From the NCBI GenBank assembly GCA_963575745.1, contig CAUYUJ010015948.1:1211181-1267180 (forward strand): DNA of 56,000 bases, in the 5' to 3' direction. Within the stretch, counting starts at the first letter, position 1. Each line of letters opens with the position of its first letter. This stretch comes from Prorocentrum cordatum (taxonomy: Eukaryota; Sar; Dinophyceae; Prorocentrales; Prorocentraceae). The translations under genes were made by a program, and so were the position numbers. Of this stretch, positions 41,231 through 51,573 are shown one piece after another. The notes beneath the pieces were generated by a model. It was not told the DNA's origin and did no database searches. It saw only the letters and a list, made by a program, of their open reading frames with translations.

Positions 41231-42984
41231 TGGCGTCATCTCGACGCGGGCACGCGAGCCCCAATGCGCAATGCAGTGGCCTGGCGCGCGCGCGCCCCCC
41301 GTTGGCATGGAAGACGCACTTGGCGGCTCAGCGTTGCCGAATGGTTTTCCCACTATGCAGGGGGATCCTCGCAGGCTCGCGAGCCAGGCGGCAGCGCGCG
41401 CGACGCGCGCGCTGCATTGTGCCCGCGCAGCGGTTTCAAACGCGCCGCGTTGAGATGATCGCCTCGCCCCGCCTTTTCACGCAAAGTCTATGGCATGGGC
41501 GTCTAGCGGCTTGAGAAATATGAGCGACTTCGGAGTTCAAGTGCGGGGGGTGAAAGAACCGACCGCATGCTGTTTTTGTTTGCACGAGCGCATGCGCGTC
41601 GACTTTCCCCCTGCGCGCCTGCCGCGCGGCGCATGGCGCGTGGAAGAGACATCGGCCGCAGCGACGGCGCGCGGTATCTCTGATATATGGAATGGCAATG
41701 ACATCCGCGCGTGGCACTCATGGTGAGCCGTGCGAGCTGGCGACGCGAAGTTGAGCTAATCCTGCGCGTCGGGGGGGGGGGGGGGGGCGCGCGCGCGCGT
41801 GCGAGCGCGGCGGCGATGGTGGGGGGGGCAACCGCGGACGCGAACGCGAACCGAGAATTCGTGCTCGGGAACCGCATGGCGGAGCTGCTGTCATGCTATG
41901 GGACTGCGCTGACGCATTGCGCGGTCGAGATGCTTAGTGGCTGGGAAGTGTAGTCGGATACTGCCAGGTGCAATCGGGATTTGAAAACAATGGCTTGGGA
42001 GATGCACGCGCGCGTTGTAATGGAGACTTGCGCGACGCTGCGCGCTGCGCAACTGCTTGCAAACTGGCGAAAAATTGCGCTCGCGCGCGCAGCGGGGCCA
42101 GGCGCGGCGCAGGATCATCCGCGCGCTAGCGCGCGAGAGTGGCACTCCAACGGCCAATGTGCAAACGAACGCGCCGTCGTCGGAAAACCTCGGATTCCAA
42201 CTTTGGCGAGAAATGAAGAGGCGTTCCTGGGGCCGCGCGCTGCCTGCGGTTAATGTTTCGCCGCGAAAGTGGGTCCGCGCGACGCCAGCGAGGGGGGTGG
42301 ATGGGGGGCGGGGTTCCCCCGCAAGTCGCAGCGCCTGCTGCGCCGCGACCGCCGCGGGATACGAGCGCGTGACGTGCGCGCGCCAGTCCCCCTTCCCTCC
42401 CCTCTTCCTGGCGTCGCGGAAATGCGGCGCCCTGAGCGAGCGCGCGCGACGTGCGCGGGGCGTGGGTGGGCGCCAGGCCCCGTGCACCAAGCCGTACTTT
42501 GATGCCCGGCTAGCTGCGAGCGGCCACGGCCAGCGGCGCCCTCGCGCGCGACGCTGCCGCCGGCCCAGCATATCGCGAGGCGGCAGGTGGCTGGCTGGCA
42601 CAATGGATGAGCGGCCTCGAGCGATGGGGGGGCGGGCGAAACGGCGAAGCGGAGAGCCGCCGCGCGGATGGCGAGCAGGCGACAGCGGCGGCGGCGGGGA
42701 GGGGCAAGGCGGGGCGGGCAGTGGGAAGGAGCGCAAGCAAGAAATGAGGCGATGGGGCGCGGGGGAGATGGCTCGGGCGGGGGGGCGGGGGCGCGGCGGA
42801 CTGGGGAAGGCAACCTGGGCCATCGGGACTCGCAAATTCTGCGTTGAAATGCGCCCTGGCGCGGCCCGCGGCGCGCGCGCGAAACTCGCTTCTCAAATTT
42901 GTCGACGGCGTGGACTCCGCCGAAATCGCATTTTGTTTTTTCGACGCGAGTGCATCGGCGAGCGAGGTGGACTTTTTTTTTCTT
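41231..42984. other. CG-rich DNA without recognisable genes
   Basis: Frames over 300 codons occur on both strands but are Arg/Ala/Pro-rich products of CG runs, overlap each other in all frames and show no domain. It contains the G17(CG)5 composite at 41771-41797. Confidence 0.6.
41771..41797 (+). repeat. G17 followed by (CG)5, second copy
   Basis: The same structure and length as at 14735: seventeen G (41771-41787), then five CG. Confidence 0.85.
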
Positions 42985-42989
42985 CGCCG

Positions 42990-43175
42990 TCGCAGTTTCG
43001 GAGGAAAAATGGAACGTCGCATTTTCGGACGATAAATGGAACGTCGCAGCTTGGGGGGAAAAATGGAACGTGCGTCGCAATTTCGGATGAAAAATGGAAC
43101 GTGCGTCTCAATTTCGGATGAAAAATGGAACGTGCGTCGCAATTTCGGACGATAAATGGAACGTCGCAGTTTCGG
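42990..43175 (+). repeat. 27/31-bp tandem repeat, about six units
   Basis: Units AAAATGGAACGTGCGTCGC + AATTTCGGATGA; shorter units lack the GTGC. Ends in a poly-A stretch at 43180. Confidence 0.85.
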
Positions 43176-43434
43176 CCTCAAAAAAAAAGTTGCGGCCGCG
43201 GGGTGTCTCGTGCACGACGCGAGACTTTTTTCCCGTGCGTCGAATGTCTCGCGCGTCGAATGCGACGTTTTTGTTTGGGCTCGCTTTTCGGCGCAACCGA
43301 CGCGAGGCCCCCGCCGAGTTGCGCCCCCGTCGACGCGCGCGCGCGGGGTCGGGATCGCCCGCCCGCGGAAGCAGCGCCCCCTGAAAGGGGGCCAGCTGCG
43401 CGGCGGCGCCATCGCCTCGCAGCGACGGTTTGGT

Positions 43435-43437
<3 letters not shown>

Positions 43438-43495
<58 letters not shown>

Positions 43496-43625
43496 AAAAA
43501 AAAACAAAAAAAACAATACAAACAAAACAAAAAAACAATAGCGATATACGTGTATATATATGCATATATGAATAGAGAGAGAAACGAAAGAAAGAGAGCG
43601 CGCGAGAGAGAGAGAGAGAGAGAGG
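43438..43625. repeat. (TA)n, (GA)n and A-rich microsatellites
   Basis: About 16 TA dinucleotides pass into GA repeats and A-rich sequence, with another GA run at 43600-43624. Confidence 0.95.
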
Positions 43626-43739
43626 ACAGCGGATGCCGCGTCATCAAACAGGAAAGCGCGCCGACCGCGCGCGCTGCCATGAGGGCGCAACCCGCAGGCG
43701 CGCCCCCCGCCCCCGCCCCCCCTGCGGATGACAAAAAAT

Positions 43740-45655
43740 CAGGTTTCCGTCGGCACAACACATGTAGCGCTGTTGTTCATGTCAAAAAAAAATCGCTCGC
43801 GCTCCGCGCGATGATGAGGGACGTGCGCGCGCAAAGACAATCCGACGCAGCGCGTCGTCTGCGATGTGCCGCGGGCGCATGCGCGGGCACGTGCTCGCCG
43901 AGACAGAATATGCGCAATGCGCCCGCTGACGCTCAATGCGCGGGAAAAAAACGCGCTCCGCGCGAGGATAGGTAGCCGCGCAGAATCATCGCGGAACTGG
44001 CCTTGGCCTTCGCAGAACATGCGCGCGCCAGAGAGAACAAATCGACAACTCAACTGCTGCGCTTTCCGTTCGCCGCCCCCCCTCCCCAACCGCCGCCCGC
44101 CAAACAAACGTCCTTGCGCGCGCCCCCCCCCCCCCCCTGCCCTCTCGCGAAGTGAACTCGTCTGCTTTGCGGCGCGAATCGCTTCAGCAATGACCCGCGA
44201 AAGCCACGTCGTAGAGGGCGGATGACGTCAGCAGCTGCAGACGCACCGCGCTGGCCCAGCGCGGGCGCGCTCGCTGAAGCCAAGCCAAACCGCGACGCAG
44301 CGCAAGCCAGTCATGCCTGCTCGCGTCGCCGCCGCACGGCGCCCAAGCACCGATCGCGGGCCAGCGGCGATCGGGGCGCGCGCCGCGCATCGCGTGCGAC
44401 GGGCGGCGAGATGGCCATTCCTCGGCGGCGCGCGTTCCCCGACAGGGGGCTGGCGCAGGGTGGCGCGAGCGCGCGCGGCGCGCTGACGACATCGTCGCGC
44501 GCTACGCCAGTGCCGCCGCGTGGAAATGCATGCGGCGACAGCGCCGAGTGGCGGCCAAGACATGCCCTGGCGAAGTTGTCTCCACGACCGCCCCGCGATG
44601 ACATGACCGAAGCCATCGGCGAGCAGCGCGAAGCGCGCGGTGCGCGCGCCGCGTCAACATCGCTCCCTGCAAGCGAAAAGAGAGCCGCAGAGTTTGTCTG
44701 GTGGCCGCGCTGATCTCTCAACGGGCGCCGCGTGGGCCAACGTATTCCTCGTGCGCGCATTTTGGGCGGCGCGTGGACAACGGTCGGATGACGGCGCGAC
44801 GGTGGGACATTCAGAAATTCATCTGTTGTGGGCAACGCGACAGTTCCCTGGTTCGTCTGCCAGCGCAAGCGTTATCGGCAGTGAAAGGGTTGCCACATTC
44901 GCGCGCGCCCTCCTGCATGTTGCCCATTTCGTCGGGCGGGCGGCTTGCGGCCGCGGGCGGGCGACGCCCGCCCCGCTGGGTAACCCCCCTTGCGCCGAGG
45001 GGCTGTCGTGGACGGTGAAGTCCCAACGAAGCCTCACCTGCAAACGACTGAAGGGTGCAAGATTGCAGATGCATTGGCGCGCGCGTTCCCCGAACGGCCT
45101 GGCGACGCGCGGAAAGCGGCCGCCGCGCGCCGCTGGGCGAATGTACACAACAAAGAAAATGTTCGCTGGCTGTGCAAATAATTGCCAAGCGGATCACTGC
45201 AGAGGGCTCGGTTTCGGCAAGGCGGGCAGGCGCGCGGTCGGCCTGCGACCGGGGCGATGATAGGCGGATTGCGGCGCGCGCACGCGCGCCGAATTGAGCT
45301 GCGAAGCCGCTTTGGCCATTGGCGAACGCGCGGTTGGACGCGCGCGTGCGGCGCGATATGCCCATTATCCCACATCCACAACAATTGCGTTCTCGCTCTT
45401 TCCCACATCGCAAGGGCCCTAAGACCATGCAGTACATTTCTCACTCGCACACATGTTCAAATTACACCAGCGTCAACTTATTTACGACCGCCCACATCGT
45501 TCTCGGGCTCGCTCACCCCAAAGTCATTATGAGCGTGCACTCTGCGCGAGAAATTATTCTCGATGCGACTACTCGCATAAACCCTTCGGGAACGGCCTTC
45601 ACGATAGGATCAATGTCGGCGGTGTTCCAGGCGGCGCGCCATTCTGTTGAGGATA
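43740..45655. other. CG-rich DNA, no gene seen; reverse poly-G/(CG) composite at 44116-44137
   Basis: C15 preceded by GCGCGCG is the reverse complement of the composites at 14735 and 41771. Long frames here are compositional; none has a recognised motif. Confidence 0.6.
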
Positions 45656-45659
45656 CTCC

Positions 45660-46520
45660 GTGCGGGTGCCGTGTTTCGGGCCACGTTTCGGGTGCGTCTC
45701 AAGCCGTGCTGGCTTCAATCTCCCCACGGGGGCGCGTAATAGGGGTATCGCGCGGCGCCGTTTGCGCCCTGGCGCTTGACGCCAATGTTGCGGCAGCATC
45801 TCAGGCGATTCTGGTGTTCAAAGTTACATCGCCATGTGCTGTCGGGCTGGAGTTCGAGGATGTGTCAAGCAAGGCGTTGGTCTCAACCTCCTAGAAGAAA
45901 CGCGCCAGCGGCACATCGCAGGCCGTTCAGGCAAACGGATCGCCAATGTCGGACCGCAATTTAATCAAAATTCGGACTTGTGCTCCAGGGTGTCTCGGGC
46001 AAAACGCTGGTTTCAGCCTCGCCAGAGAGGCTCGCCAAAAGGCATTCCACGAACCCGCTGGCGCCCATGAAGTGGTGATGTAACCTGGCGATGCCTCAAG
46101 CAATTCGCCTGCTTCGGCCACCTGCTTCCGCAGTAATTCGACAGGGTGTTCCCAGCGATGCGCCAGCTTCATCTCTGCAAATGGTTAGGGTCGCGTGGAT
46201 GTTTTCAACGGTTGGCTTGCTTTGTTGACCATGTGTGTTTTCAGCTACGACCTTGAAGATGTCTCAGGCGAGACGTTGGCGCGACCATTGCAATGGGTCC
46301 ACATGACGAGGAGGTCTCGGGCGATCTGCCTGGCTTGGCGGCCCGACTGGCTTGCGTTCGCAGCGGGCCCCGAGGATGTCTCAAGCGATGCGATTGCATC
46401 CCAAAAGGCGCATGCCTGCGAAGGTGTCTCAGGCTGTCTCAGGCGGGATACCTGTTCGGTAGCAGGGCGCAGGCTACGAGTAGCCCGCCAGGGTGTCTAC
46501 GAGGGGAGGCGGCAAGGAGG
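45660..46520 (+). repeat. Degenerate tandem repeat with GTCTCAGGCG core
   Basis: About ten blocks like GATGTCTCAGGCGAGACG and GGTGTCTCGGGCAAAACGCTGG, spaced about 60-100 bp. Similar blocks occur at 17500-17580. Confidence 0.55.
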
Positions 46521-46808
46521 ACGGCGACAACGACGACGAGGGTGACTACTAGGAGCGAGGGAAAGAATGACGAACGGAGACGAGCACGCGGCAAAGGAGC
46601 AAGAGGAGGTGGCGGAGAAGCAAGAGGAAACGAATCAGGAAGCGGAAAAGGAAAATGCCGAATAAGAGCGATAGGATGAAGGAAGAAAATGCAAGGAAGG
46701 GCCCCAGGCGAAGACATGACGGGACAGGGGGGCGATGAGAGACAGGGAGAGAGTGCGTGAGAGAGAAAATAACAAAACGAAAACAGCAAATATAAATCAC
46801 GAGCGGGA

Positions 46809-46866
46809 AAGAGAGAGAGAGAGAGAGAGAGATAGATAGACATATATATATATATATATATACATA
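46809..46866. repeat. (GA)n/(TA)n microsatellite
   Basis: GA repeats pass through GATA into TA repeats. Confidence 0.95.
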
Positions 46867-48549
46867 TGGAAGAGAAGAGGACGCGGATGATCAGCAGGAC
46901 ACTGCAGAGAAAGGAAGCAAATAAGGAACATTGGTTTACTTATCGGCAGGGCTGCGGGGCGGAGAAGGAGGACAACTCTTGCTGCCGAGCGGGGGGCTCT
47001 AGTGGCCTGGCACATGCGATCCAGCTCTGAGGCTCCGGGGTCGAGGCAGGCATTTGCTTCAGCAGCGCAGGGGGCCCAGATCGCGAGGATGTTTTCAGGT
47101 GGATTGCGAAGTTCAATGGCCAAACTCGTTTGAGGAGCGTGAAAGAGGTTGCGACGAGTTCCTGGCTGGAGTGCTGGTACCAACAATCTAGAGGGCTTAG
47201 ATCTCGAAAAAAGAACCGTGGAGGCGGGGGAATTGGAGGAGGCTGGAACCTCGTGAGTGGGTCGCGCTTCCAGGAACCAACATCCTTTGAAGGCACGGTG
47301 GCCCGATGATCAATTTAGCATGTGGCCACGCTGCCCCCCGCGCCGAAAGTCGGTCACGCAGATATTCATGGTGGGGCTCGCCAGTGCAGCAAGAAGGCCT
47401 ACAGAGAGCCCTGAGAGGACCCCCGTGTCTTTTCGATGCCGCGACAAGTTGCGGTAACCATGCCCCACATGGGATCTCGGAAACAACTCCCGAATGCCCT
47501 TCGCGCACGCGCACGTGCGCGCCAAGAATGATGCGTTAGGCGTGGATGCCCACGGAGACCCCACTGTAACTTGATGCGTATGCAATCTGAAGAGCAATAT
47601 CATAATTGTCTGGGTGGTCAAGTTCGCGAACGGCAGAAGGCTAATGACAATGAACGGGGCCAGGGTCATGCGCGGCAAAAGGGACGAGAAGCCGCACTCG
47701 TGGGCGCATGACGATTTCGGATCGTTTCGGTGGGCGGCGGGCTGCATCTCAATTCATGTCTGGTGGTGGGTTCAGGGCACGCAGTTTCGACTCCGACCGA
47801 GTCCATGGCAGACGCCCTCCACGTCATTCGGTCGTGTAGGGGCCATCTCAAATTGTGTTTGCTTACGCAGTGTGGAATCAACCCAAGCGCACGTGCTCCT
47901 CAACGGCGGCGGGCATGCAAGGACCACGCGCCAGAGCGGCAACATACATCAATGAACATGCATAGTGCGCCAGCCTACGACGCAACGAAATTGTCGCGAC
48001 ATTCGGGGAACAAGAGCGTGCTGAGATCGCTGTGACCACTCACAACTGCGATGCACCAACAACTCACAAAAACTAGGCAGCGCAACGAACGGGAAATTTG
48101 CACAATTAAGCCGTGCAGCAGCGAAAGGACTGGAACGCCAAGAATATATAATCGAGCCCGCGATAAAGAACATGATAATCAAATCGGCCGCAAGAAAGCG
48201 TGGTGATGTTCCGCTCTCGTCTGGCCGATCGGGCTGGGGGTGATTGACCTTACCAAGCGCGTGCCCGAGCGTGAAGCAGGATCCTTACACGGCGGCGCGC
48301 GCCGCGTGTAGTGACAGAGCGCGAAGCAGCATCGTTACTCCCGACAGCTTGCACCACGTATTGCACCCGAGCCCAAGGCAGGACCGTAAGGCAAGATAAA
48401 GTGCGGCCTCCATGGTGCCCGAACGTGAGGCTGGAACGTGAGACACGCTAACTTGCACCAAGGATTCGGCCAAAGAGAAGGGTGAAGGCAGGGGAAGGGA
48501 GCGACGGATGGGGGGGGGGAGACGGACGCATGGGAGAATAGTGGCATGA
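46867..48549. other. No gene recognised
   Basis: Frames of 100-145 codons on the minus strand (for example 46940-47300 and 47310-47747) look partly protein-like in composition but show no motif, splice partner or homology that I recognise. Confidence 0.5.
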
Positions 48550-49162
48550 CCGTGAAGGGGGTCAAGGTCATGACCGGTAGAAGAGCGCCTGACCATCAGG
48601 GGGGTGAGGTACCTACACCGCAAAGAGGACTAGACGCTACACCCGTGGATCGATTAACGACGGGGAGATTCAGAACCCCCCAAAATACAAAGAGAGAGAG
48701 GGAGAGAGAGAGAGAGAGACAGAGAGAAAAAGAGAAAGAGAGAGAGAACCAACAAAAAGAAAGAGAGGAACACGGGAAAAGGGGATGGGGAAGGATGGCG
48801 CCAGAGGAGAGGGCGGCGCGTGAGGCGAAGTGCACGGCGAATGGCCACCGATCTCATTGTCAAGACCCCACAACCTGTATGAGAGCGGTTGCACTGCCTG
48901 GATTGGTAAGCGCGTGGTCCAACTCTCCCGCGTGCGCGAGCACGCTGTAACATGTTATGGCTGGTAACCGTTTGGTCGAGACCTCCCGTCTGTAAGGTGG
49001 TATGCGCGTCTCTGGCGTCTGTGCGGTGGTCGATACTGTACGGGAATTTAAGGGGGTACTGGCGCGATCGGGAATTTAAGGGGGTACAGCTCCTGACCCT
49101 TGAACCTTCACCTTGAGCCGATAACGTTAACAAGCCTGCGTCTGCAGAATTCGCGGGGCGCC
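48550..49162 (-). repeat. 613-bp dispersed repeat, copy B (reverse complement of copy A)
   Basis: Same boundaries as copy A (CCGTGAAGGGGG at the left, CGCGGGGCGCC at the right). The GA tract at 48690-48750 is slightly longer, which explains most of the length difference. Confidence 0.92.
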
Positions 49163-50156
49163 CATTGCACCGTGAGCCCCGGCCTGGGGAGGGGCGTAAC
49201 AACATAATCAAACATCAAGCCCCGCTACCAGCATTGCCGCCAACATTTTGTTGAACAGCACTCCATGATCGCCTTCAAGATCGTTATCTCCTTCGCCACT
49301 GCAATGGGGGTGGCGCGCCGTCGAGGCCACCGAAACCACCCTTTCCTAATGGTCAGCCGTCGACCCAAATGGGGAGAGCCCCTAGACCGCCTCGCCCAAA
49401 ACCACTACCAATGCATCTACCGCGAAGCGTTGGCATGAAACGCGCAGCGCATGAAGCAGGAGAAGCTGGGACCGCGGATGCGGACTCTCCGGTCAATTGG
49501 ACTGTTGGCGCTAATGGAGCGTCCGTTTGCCGCCAGGCATGCGTGTGTTCTTCATTATTTCCTTATTGTCCTCGTCCTCGAGATCATCGTCCCCTTGGCC
49601 ACCCACTGCTGCTCCTCCTCCTCCTCCTCCTCCTCCTCCTCCTCCTCGTCATCGCACGTCTCCTTTTCCTCCTCCCCTCTCTCCACCTCCTCCTGCGTTT
49701 GACCCTCCCCCTCCCCCTCCTGATCCTCGTCCCTCTAATCCGCCAATTTTGCCTTCCTCCCCAGAGAGGGCCCATGAAAACGAAAAAACGTAAAATCACA
49801 TTCGCTGCGCGGCGAAGCGTTGTTGCACAGATTCCATTGGCAGTCTACACGGTCGCCGTCTGCATAGTCGAATGGACGATTCTCGACTGACTAACGCCCC
49901 CTGGGTCAAGAAACGCATAAGCAGAAACCGCCGTGGCAATTTTAAAGGCCACCGCCCTGAACGATTGCAAAGGACCGCCCGCAACCCTGCGTCACCCCCT
50001 TGGTGCCGAGAAATACGTGCGCCCACAGACGGCCCGAAGGTCAAACTGCCTCCAAGAGGCGCCTCCCGAGGCGCTCGAAACTCAAACTGCCTCCAAGAGG
50101 CGCTCGAAACTCAAACAGGAGAAACAATGACTCCTCACGAGCTGGAGGCGGCTGGG
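49163..50156. other. No gene seen; (CTC)n at 49610-49650 and a short tandem at 50043-50118
   Basis: CTC repeats give Leu-, Ser- or Pro-rich frames. AACTGCCTCCAAGAGGCGC... CTCGAAACTCA occurs twice at 50043-50118. Confidence 0.6.
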
Positions 50157-50435
50157 CACCTGCCACTCCTGCCCTACGCGCCCCCCTGTTCTCCAGGGGC
50201 CTCGGGCAATGTGCGGCGGCCGAGCGGTGGCGCCAGCATGCCGCCTCCGCGCCCCCGGAGGCCCACGGCACCAAGAACCTGCCACTCCTGCCCTACGCGC
50301 CCCCCTGTTCTCCAGGGGCCTCGGGCAGTGTGCGGCGCGCGGCTGGTGTCGCCTGCCTGCCGCTTCCGCGACCCCAGAGGCCCAAGACGCACAGCACCTG
50401 CCACCCCAGCCCTACACGCCCCCAACACCAACTTA
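50157..50435 (+). repeat. 119-bp tandem repeat, nearly three units
   Basis: CCTGCCACTCCTGCCCTACG recurs at 50159, 50278 and, diverged, 50397, exactly 119 bp apart. The period is not a multiple of three, so it is unlikely to be coding although a plus-strand frame of 213 codons crosses it. Confidence 0.9.
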
Positions 50436-50858
50436 CACATGATATTCGCCATTGTTTGCGCGCTGAGGGTTCCACCAAGCAGACTGTTGCGCCATCCATG
50501 GGTCGCGCCGTAGGCTGCGCCATCCATAAGTTAACGCATGTGTTGCGCCCATTATCAAAATCCCTGCGCGTGGGGGCAGCAAGAAATAGGTTGGCGATTG
50601 GCTGTGCCACAGGCTGCGGGCTGCAAACTGAGATGGATTAAGCCATGAGGTGTTCGGCATGGGCCGCACCGTGAATAGGACGTTCAGCATTCTGAGCACG
50701 TTGCCGAGATGTGTTTGACTAAACAGTCCTGTTGCGCCAGGAGGGGAACCATTCGGACCATGTCCAAAACTTACTACATGCATGTTTTTTGTGTTCAGCG
50801 CCCTCGTCCGGGGAAACGGTGCAAGACCGCGTGCACAAGTAATACAGCGCTCGCGATG

Positions 50859-51377
50859 CTACGCCTCGTCCCGAATCCGCCTCAAGGCCGTCATGTGCGC
50901 ATCCCTTTTCGCAGTGTAGGTTGGGCCGGTGTCTGCTGGCGTCCACAACTCGGCCATCTCAAGCCATTCCCTGACACGGTCAGCACTCGGCATCTTGCGA
51001 ATTGGGATCGGCAGAGAACACGCACGGTGCAAATAACATTTCACGCCTTGCGAACCACGGAACTGAGGTGTGATGCGTCCTATCTTGTAGCCGTCTCGCC
51101 AGAAATATCCATCGCCGTCTGGCCCCACTATGGCAGGAACTGCGGGCGGTGGCACAGGAGGATCGACAGCCGCAGGCTCATCATCCAATTCCGTGGGCTC
51201 TACCAACGCAGCGTGCAGCATCGCGGCAGCTCCTGCGACGGGCTCGCCAGCACCGTCGTGTTCGTCATTCTCGTCCGCGTGCACGAGCTCGTCCCAGAGC
51301 TCCGCGTCCCCGCAAACAACCTCATGGTCGAGCGTGACCTCGTTGTCGTGGGCAGGCCCGTCAGCAGGTGCATTCCC
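50859..51377 (-). CDS. Gene 2, last exon
   Basis: Begins after TGACAG (51378) in phase 0 with GNAPADGPAHDNEVTLDHE, acidic to about residue 60, then Pro-rich (VDPPVPPPAVPAIVG), then a compact domain: GYFWRDGYKIGRITPQF, GVKCYLHRACSLPI and a helical end (VREWLEMAELW), with a stop at 50859. The W-x-x-G-x-x-IGR and C-x3-H-x2-C pattern looks like a small, possibly zinc-binding module repeated in dinoflagellate proteins; that is memory-based and unproven. The intron between the exons is 196 bp (51378-51573). Confidence 0.6.
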   Translation of the reverse strand, partial: GNAPADGPAHDNEVTLDHEVVCGDAELWDELVHADENDEHDGAGEPVAGAAAMLHAALVEPTELDDEPAAVDPPVPPPAVPAIVGPDGDGYFWRDGYKIGRITPQFRGSQGVKCYLHRACSLPIPIRKMPSADRVREWLEMAELWTPADTGPTYTAKRDAHMTALRRIRDEA

Positions 51378-51573
51378 CTGTCACGGCTCGGTTTAAACGG
51401 TCTTGCTGTTTGCTACGTTCTGTGATGGCACATTTGGGCAGTTTGCGAAAAAATGTTGTTTGTAACGTGGTGCCGTCGTTATGCGAATGTCGTGTTGTTG
51501 CTTGTTTCCGTAATGGCATCCTGGGGCCTATGGTTTGATTTAGTGAACGGGCAAAAATGTTGTCGGAGCCCAC

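Noticed and set aside
42057-43121. Plus-strand 354-codon frame and overlapping minus-strand frames of 276-351 codons
   Set aside because: All frames in this CG-rich stretch are open together; Arg/Ala/Pro composition and no motif.
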